From positions 4,960,001 to 5,024,000 of the forward strand of contig NZ_BAAAWU010000001.1 in the NCBI RefSeq assembly GCF_039535235.1: a DNA stretch of 64,000 nucleotides, in the 5' to 3' direction. This DNA comes from Streptomyces roseoviridis. GTDB lineage: Bacteria > Actinomycetota > Actinomycetes > Streptomycetales > Streptomycetaceae. Position numbers and translations under genes: made by a program. A model generated the notes under the pieces. It searched no databases. It saw nothing but the letters and a program-made list of their open reading frames with translations, and was not told the DNA's origin. Each line of letters begins with the position of its first letter. Position 1 is the first letter of the stretch. Positions 59,586 to 64,000 of this stretch are shown here, in pieces.

Positions 59586-62500
59586 CTACGGCGTGACGTT
59601 GCCGATCAGGACGCTGCCGGAGCCCGCGACGGTGCCGCGCGCGTTCAGCAGCTGCACCTCGCCGAAGAACTGCCGGCCCTCGGGCGCGGCGGCGTTCACC
59701 AGGACCTCGGCGGCGACCTTGGTGCTGGCACCGTTGGCCAGCGGGTAGGTCTTGGCGGAGTCGACCTGGACGCTGCCGAGCGAGGCGGAGTAGTACACGT
59801 CCTTGTAGTCGAAGGTCGTGCCGCCCGCCGCCTGGACGGAGTAGCCGTCGATCTCGACCGTGTACGTGCCCGGCGCCGGCTTGATCAGCGTGACGGACTC
59901 CTCCGAGTCGCCGTCCGCGGACGAGCCCACGACCTTGCCGTCGAACTTGACCGAGAGGTCGAGGTCGGCGGCCTTGTCGGAGGTGTTGCCGATCGCCACG
60001 TCGAGGCGCTCCACGCCCGCACCGATGGTGACGGTCCTGGTCTGCTTCTCGTGGTGCTGGATCGTCGGGGTCTCCACCTTGGCCGAGCCCAGCGAGCCGC
60101 CCTTCAGCTTGCCGTCGAGGGCGGCGAACTTGTTGGTGACGGTCCACTCGACGGCGGCCGGGGTGCCGGCCTTCGCCTCGGCGACGGTCTGGACCGCCGG
60201 GTCGAAGGAGGCGCCGAGCACCGACACGTCCAGCTTGTACGGGTTGTCCAGGTCGGGCGAGGTGCGGCGCGCCTCGACCTCGATCTCCCAGACGCCCGGC
60301 GTCGGGTTGGCGTACGACCGCAGGTCGGGACGGCAGGTGTTGGCCGGGTTGTAGTGCGGGTAGCACACGTTGGACGCGGTCGACTCGATGGCCACGCCGT
60401 ACGGGTGGATCGCGATGAACCGGGTCTGGCTCTTGTCCTTCAGACCGCCGATGGCGACCTCGAGGGTCTTGGCGCCCTGCGGCACGGTCACGAAGTACGA
60501 CTTGTGGCTGTTGCGCTGGACCGAGCCGGCGGCGGAGAAGCCGTAGCCGGGCGCGACCAGGTCGCTCGCGACGACCGAGGTGGCGAGGATCTGCTTGTCG
60601 ACGCCCTCGGTGCGCTCGTCGTCGGCCTCCAGGATGACGCTGTGCACGCCGGCGGTCTTCGCCTGGGCCTGCAGCCGGACGGTGACCGGCTTGTTCAGCG
60701 GCAGGTCGACCTCGTCGTCGCCGAGGATCCGGAAGGTGCCGTCGTTGTACTTCAGCTCCAGCTCGTGCTCGATGGCCCGGGCCGGGCCGCTCGTGCGCGT
60801 GACGGTGACCTCGTAGACCTTCTTCTGGCCGACCTTGAGGCCGCCCTCACGGTCGTACACGCCGGTGCCGGTGTGCGGAGCCGGGAAGATCGCGGTGTCG
60901 ACCGGGGCCTCGACCTTGTAGTCGTGCGCCGTGGCGCCGTCCTTGATCGACTCCCACGCCTCCTCGATGTCGATGAGACCCGAGCCCTGCTCGTGCGCGG
61001 CGACACCCGGGATCCGCTTGGCGGTCGAGGTGAGCGCGGTGCGCAGGGTGAGCGGGGAGAGCTCGATGCCCTTCTGCTTCGCGGCCGAGAGCAGCAGCGC
61101 GCTCGCGCCCGCGACCTGCGGGGAGGACATGGAGGTGCCGTTGAGCATGCCGTAACCGGCGGGCAGCGCGTAGCCGGCCTCGGCGACGCCGGAACCGGCC
61201 TGCCAGGTCGGGATGGTGTTCACGGCCGAGCCCGGACCGGTGATGGTCGGGGTGAAGCCGCCGTCCTCACGCGGGCCGCGGGAGGAGAAGGGGAACATCG
61301 CGTACGACTTCTCGACGGCCGAGCCGTAGTTGGCGGCCCAGGTCGACTTGGAGATCGCCGCGCCGACCGAGACGACCTTGTCGGCCAGGCCGGGGTCGCC
61401 GATCGTGTTGATGCCGGGGCCCGAGTTGCCGGCCGAGATGACCAGCTGGACGCCGTACTCGTCGATCAGACGGGTGTAGAGGCGGGCGCGGACGTTGTCG
61501 CCGTCGTTCTGCGCGGGCAGGCCGCCGATCGACATGTTGACGATGTCGACGCCACGGTTGACGACGAGGTCGACCATGCCCTCGGTGAGGGCGGTGTTCG
61601 TGCAGCCGCCGGTCCAGGTGCACGCGCGCGAGGAGACGATCTTCGCGCCGGGGGCGGCTCCGTTCATCTTGCCGCCGAACAGGCCGTGCGCGGCGGTGAT
61701 GCCGGCGACGTGGGTGCCGTGCGAGGACTCGACGAGACCGACGTTGACGAAGTCGCGCTTCTGGCCGACCCAGCTGCCGCCCAGCGGGTCCATCGGGACG
61801 TCCTTGCGGATCTCCACGACGAACGGGGTGCGCTCGACGACCTCGGTGGCCGGGTTGTCGGTACCGAAGTAGCCGATCTGGTGGCCGTCCTTGTACGGCT
61901 TCATCGGCTCGTTGTCCGTGAAGTCGTTGTCCTGGTCGGAGTCGACGCGGACGGTGCCGGCGGCCGGGTCGTACAGCAGGCCGAAGACGTCGGTGGTGTC
62001 GCCGTCGCGGTTGATGTCACCGGCCGGGTCGCCGCCCGCGGTGACCGACTCGCTGAAGCGGCTCCACTGGTAGGAGCCCTCGGGGGCCTTCCAGCTCTGG
62101 GTGGCCGCGGTGAAGACGGGGCCGGTGACCGGGGTGATCTGGGCGCGCCAGGTGGCGTCGCCCTCGGTCAGCGGGTCGGTGGCGGTGACCCAGTCGACGA
62201 TCTTGCGCTCGCCGGTGGTGGTCTTCTGCAGGGCCGGGTGGCCGAGGTCGACACCGGAGTCGAGGACGCCGATGGTGACGCCGCGGCCGTCGGCCTTGCG
62301 GTGGTCCTCGACGAAATCCACGGCGCCCGTCTCGTGGGACGGGTTGTAGGGGTTCTTCGCCGGGGTGCTGCTGCCCGGGGCCGGGTAGGTGCGCGTGACG
62401 GTGGTGCCCTCGACGGCGCCGGCGGTGCCCGCGTCCGGGGTCGGGTCGTCCAGCGGGATCTCGGCCTGGAGGTCGATCGACTGGACCGAGGAGAGCTTGG

Positions 62501-62903
62501 TGGCGGCCTTGATGGCGGCGTCGGCCTTGCCGGTCGGCAGGGTGGCGCGGACGTAGCCGAGCTTGTCGTTCCGCTTGCCGACGGAGGCGCCGGGGACGGC
62601 GTCGAGCTGGCCGGCGACCTGCTCGGTGGCGCCGGGGGCGGTGGCGACGAGGACGGTGACGTTCTTCTCGCCGGCCGCCTCGGCCTCGTTGAGGCGCTGG
62701 GCGTCGGTGGCGCCGAGCTTGTCGGCGGAGTCCGCGGTCTTCACCGGGGAGGCGGCCGCCGGGTCATCGGCGGCCAGAACCGGGGCGGCACCGGTCGCGA
62801 CCAGAGCGGTCACGAGTCCGGCGGCGGCGGCGATGCGGGCCGCGCGTCTGGTCCCGGGGGTCGAGCGCCCGGGTATGGAGCTCTGGGTTTCGGGGGTGGT
62901 CAT
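59586..62903 (-). CDS. Secreted subtilisin-like serine protease (S8 family)
   Basis: A 1105-residue exported protease. The signal peptide is about 1-45 (AARIAAAAGLVTALVATGAA). An I9-like propeptide is about 70-150. The catalytic domain carries the triad: Asp in VTIGVLDSGVDLGHP near 217, His in SSHGTHVAGITAAHG near 396, and Ser in NGTSMSSPQVAGASA near 588, with the oxyanion Asn in VISAGNSGPG. A long insert (about 245-370) with acidic, calcium-site-like sequence (DINRDGDTTD, DSDQDNDFTDNE) splits Asp from His. After the protease domain come about 400 residues of beta-sandwich and PPC-like modules. Streptomyces orthologues are large secreted proteases of unknown target. ATG 62903 gives a normal signal peptide. 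Confidence 0.9.
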   Translation of the reverse strand: MTTPETQSSIPGRSTPGTRRAARIAAAAGLVTALVATGAAPVLAADDPAAASPVKTADSADKLGATDAQRLNEAEAAGEKNVTVLVATAPGATEQVAGQLDAVPGASVGKRNDKLGYVRATLPTGKADAAIKAATKLSSVQSIDLQAEIPLDDPTPDAGTAGAVEGTTVTRTYPAPGSSTPAKNPYNPSHETGAVDFVEDHRKADGRGVTIGVLDSGVDLGHPALQKTTTGERKIVDWVTATDPLTEGDATWRAQITPVTGPVFTAATQSWKAPEGSYQWSRFSESVTAGGDPAGDINRDGDTTDVFGLLYDPAAGTVRVDSDQDNDFTDNEPMKPYKDGHQIGYFGTDNPATEVVERTPFVVEIRKDVPMDPLGGSWVGQKRDFVNVGLVESSHGTHVAGITAAHGLFGGKMNGAAPGAKIVSSRACTWTGGCTNTALTEGMVDLVVNRGVDIVNMSIGGLPAQNDGDNVRARLYTRLIDEYGVQLVISAGNSGPGINTIGDPGLADKVVSVGAAISKSTWAANYGSAVEKSYAMFPFSSRGPREDGGFTPTITGPGSAVNTIPTWQAGSGVAEAGYALPAGYGMLNGTSMSSPQVAGASALLLSAAKQKGIELSPLTLRTALTSTAKRIPGVAAHEQGSGLIDIEEAWESIKDGATAHDYKVEAPVDTAIFPAPHTGTGVYDREGGLKVGQKKVYEVTVTRTSGPARAIEHELELKYNDGTFRILGDDEVDLPLNKPVTVRLQAQAKTAGVHSVILEADDERTEGVDKQILATSVVASDLVAPGYGFSAAGSVQRNSHKSYFVTVPQGAKTLEVAIGGLKDKSQTRFIAIHPYGVAIESTASNVCYPHYNPANTCRPDLRSYANPTPGVWEIEVEARRTSPDLDNPYKLDVSVLGASFDPAVQTVAEAKAGTPAAVEWTVTNKFAALDGKLKGGSLGSAKVETPTIQHHEKQTRTVTIGAGVERLDVAIGNTSDKAADLDLSVKFDGKVVGSSADGDSEESVTLIKPAPGTYTVEIDGYSVQAAGGTTFDYKDVYYSASLGSVQVDSAKTYPLANGASTKVAAEVLVNAAAPEGRQFFGEVQLLNARGTVAGSGSVLIGNVTP

Positions 62904-63012
62904 TTACATCCCTGTTTGTGAAAGAGAGGGTCCGGATTTCGGTACCGGATGACCGCTCAGCCTTTCGCAAGGGACAGGGTTTTGGGGAGAGTTACCGGGC
63001 GGCGGAATGCGT

Positions 63013-63051
63013 CCATGGCGCACATCCGCCACCGTGGGACATGCGCCATGG
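63013..63051. other. 10-bp inverted repeat between the CGNR gene and the subtilase gene
   Basis: CCATGGCGCA (63013-63022) and TGCGCCATGG (63042-63051) are exact complements 19 bases apart. The pair could be an operator of the subtilase gene or the end hairpin of the CGNR transcript, since both genes run leftward. There is no U-tract on either side. Confidence 0.4.
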
Positions 63052-63127
63052 GGGACGAAACACCCTCAACGGGGACGATGTGACGGGGTGTTCCGGGACC
63101 GCCTGTCGGGACTGGTTCTCTTTTGTA

Positions 63128-63670
63128 CTAGTTCTCCTTCGCGCGGGCGTAGTGGCGCGAGGCCTTGGCCCGGTTTCCGCACGCGGCCATCGAGCACCAG
63201 CGGCGGGTGCCGTTCCGTGACGTGTCGAAGAAGTGCAGGATGCACGCCTCGTGGGCGCAGGCCCGGATCCGGTCGGGACGGGTGCGCAGCAGGTCGAGGT
63301 AGTCGCGCGCCGCGGTCCAGCCGGGGCCCCAGGCGGGGTCGGCGAACTCCGGCTCCTCGCCGGGGCCCTCGGTGGTGAGGGTGGCCCGGATGCGGCCGTG
63401 GCCGAGGACCGCGTCGACCCGGGCGGTCGCCTCGGGGTCGCCGGGCCGGTCGACGAGGGCGGCGAGGGCGTCCCGGGCGGTGAGGGTGTGCCGCAGGGTG
63501 GTGGCGTCGGCGGTGAAGCGGTCGTCGAGACCGTTGGCGGCCAGCCAGACGGCCAGCCCCTCGGTGCCGTCGAGCAGGTCCTGGCGGACGCCCTCGTGGT
63601 TCCAGCGGGTGTTGAGCAGGTCCAGGGAGACCGGTTCGCCGGTGAGCGGCCGCGGGTCGGTGACGGTCAT
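63128..63670 (-). CDS. CGNR zinc-finger / ABATE-domain regulator
   Basis: A 180-residue protein. The N-terminal ABATE-like domain (VSLDLLNTRWNHEGVRQDLL to about 110) is thought to bind a ligand. The C-terminal CGNR zinc finger is complete: RIRACAHEACILHFFDTSRN and then WCSMAACGNRAKASRHYAR, a DNA-binding motif. It is divergent from a VOC-family gene across 148 bases that hold three related CTAACC half-sites, so it most likely controls that gene and itself. ATG 63670 gives the usual MTVTDPRPLTGEPVSLD start. Confidence 0.9.
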   Translation of the reverse strand: MTVTDPRPLTGEPVSLDLLNTRWNHEGVRQDLLDGTEGLAVWLAANGLDDRFTADATTLRHTLTARDALAALVDRPGDPEATARVDAVLGHGRIRATLTTEGPGEEPEFADPAWGPGWTAARDYLDLLRTRPDRIRACAHEACILHFFDTSRNGTRRWCSMAACGNRAKASRHYARAKEN

Positions 63671-63702
63671 GGCGGGCGCCTCCTCGGTGAACTGAACCGC
63701 GA

Positions 63703-63774
63703 CTAACCCCTCAAGGTTACGTGACCGGTTGCGCGCGAGGCGATCTAACCTCTAAAGTCGATGTGAAGGGTTAG
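63703..63774. promoter_or_regulatory. Cluster of CTAACC half-sites in a divergent promoter
   Basis: CTAACCCCTCAAGGTTA (63703-63719, itself TAACC-N6-GGTTA), CTAACCTCTAAAG (63745-63757) and an inverted copy AAGGGTTAG (63766-63774) share the core CTAACCYYT. They are in the AT-richest part of the gap between the CGNR regulator gene and the VOC gene. Confidence 0.68.
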
Positions 63775-63818
63775 CCGCCTCCGGTCGCGGGGGCGACCGC
63801 CACGAGAGGGGAACCGCC

Positions 63819-64000
63819 ATGCCGTCCATCGGAACGCTCACCACCGCCCACATCGGCCTCAACGTCACCGACCTCGAGCGCTCGCTCGGCTTCTACGCGG
63901 ACGTCCTCGGCTTCCAGGTGCTGCGCGAGGGCAAGGAGGAGGGGCGCCGCCACGCCCTCCTCGGCCAGGAGGGCCGGCTCGTCCTCACGCTCTGGCAGCA
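63819..64000 (+). CDS. VOC-family (glyoxalase/bleomycin resistance type) protein, partial
   Basis: The first 60 codons of a vicinal-oxygen-chelate protein, cut by the window end. The start TTAHIGLNVTDLERSLGFYA then DVLGFQVLREGKEEGRR is typical of the first beta-alpha-beta-beta-beta module. The His in HIGLNV is the usual first metal ligand. AGAGGGG lies 8 bases before ATG 63819. It is divergent from the CGNR regulator gene, which probably controls it; a dioxygenase, isomerase or resistance role cannot be decided. Confidence 0.85.
   Translation, partial: MPSIGTLTTAHIGLNVTDLERSLGFYADVLGFQVLREGKEEGRRHALLGQEGRLVLTLWQ

Noticed and set aside
58254..62921. A 1555-codon open frame on the plus strand over asd and the subtilase gene
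   Set aside because: It is antisense to two well-recognised genes and its composition (Asp/Arg/Gly/Val runs) is what the complement of GC-biased codons gives.

Overview
The window looks like a stretch of a Streptomyces chromosome (or a very close actinomycete). Base composition is very GC-rich with strong third-position GC bias, starts are often GTG or TTG, and many genes are joined by 4-base ATGA or GTGA overlaps. Gene content also points there: a dynamin-like GTPase pair next to an ssbB-like gene, a csn-type chitosan-oligosaccharide operon, a PknG-type kinase cluster, a surface protein with an LAETG sorting signal, and pepN. From memory the gene order resembles the S. coelicolor chromosome around SCO2688 down to about SCO2636; I could not check this. 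I see no phage, transposase, integrase, CRISPR array or rRNA.

Layout. (1) 0.1-2.2 kb: a DUF5994-type protein, a membrane-anchored SpoIIE-type phosphatase, then tRNA-Arg(UCU) on the minus strand with a textbook terminator. (2) 2.4-7.3 kb: the DynA/DynB-like GTPases and an SsbB-like protein, all linked to sporulation septation and chromosome segregation in this genus. (3) 7.5-12.0 kb: a thioester-domain cell-wall protein, ettA, a hotdog thioesterase and an unknown gene, followed by a decayed GNAT remnant. (4) 12.5-20.4 kb, minus strand: a small membrane protein and a three-gene coupled ABC exporter-type operon whose ATPase carries an AbrB-like C-terminal domain. (5) 20.6-22.2 kb: a truncated haemoglobin divergent from a PCMT-like methyltransferase, with a 16-bp minisatellite between them.

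(6) 22.2-32.8 kb, minus strand: a seven-gene signalling operon. The order of transcription is a GlnX-like membrane sensor, a GlnH-like amino-acid binding protein, a coiled-coil protein, a PknG-type kinase, a PP2C phosphatase, a VWA protein and an FHA protein. It reads as an enlarged form of the mycobacterial GlnX-GlnH-PknG pathway, with its own putative eraser (PP2C) and reader (FHA). (7) 33.1-39.9 kb, minus strand: csnR-csnE-csnF-csnG-csnH-csnK. CsnR is a ROK repressor with a perfect 15-bp palindrome at its own start; the rest covers uptake, cleavage and phosphorylation of glucosamine oligosaccharides.

(8) 40-46 kb: a TauE/SafE permease, an MscS channel, an HNH nuclease and a secreted GH84 enzyme with a discoidin-like domain. 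(9) 46.2-48.8 kb: malQ, preceded by a repeat-containing small ORF, and a small membrane protein. (10) 48.9-53.7 kb: a MarR regulator divergent from a DMT transporter, a second DMT transporter, a LysR regulator and allantoicase. A composite element with identical internal spacing lies upstream of both the second transporter and allantoicase, suggesting that the LysR protein controls both. (11) 53.7-64 kb: a secreted EEP nuclease with FG-GAP repeats, pepN, asd, a large secreted subtilase, and a CGNR regulator divergent from a VOC protein cut by the window end.

The most striking candidates for new biology are the PknG reader-writer-eraser cluster, the ABC ATPase-AbrB fusion, and the duplicated LysR element that links a transporter to allantoicase.
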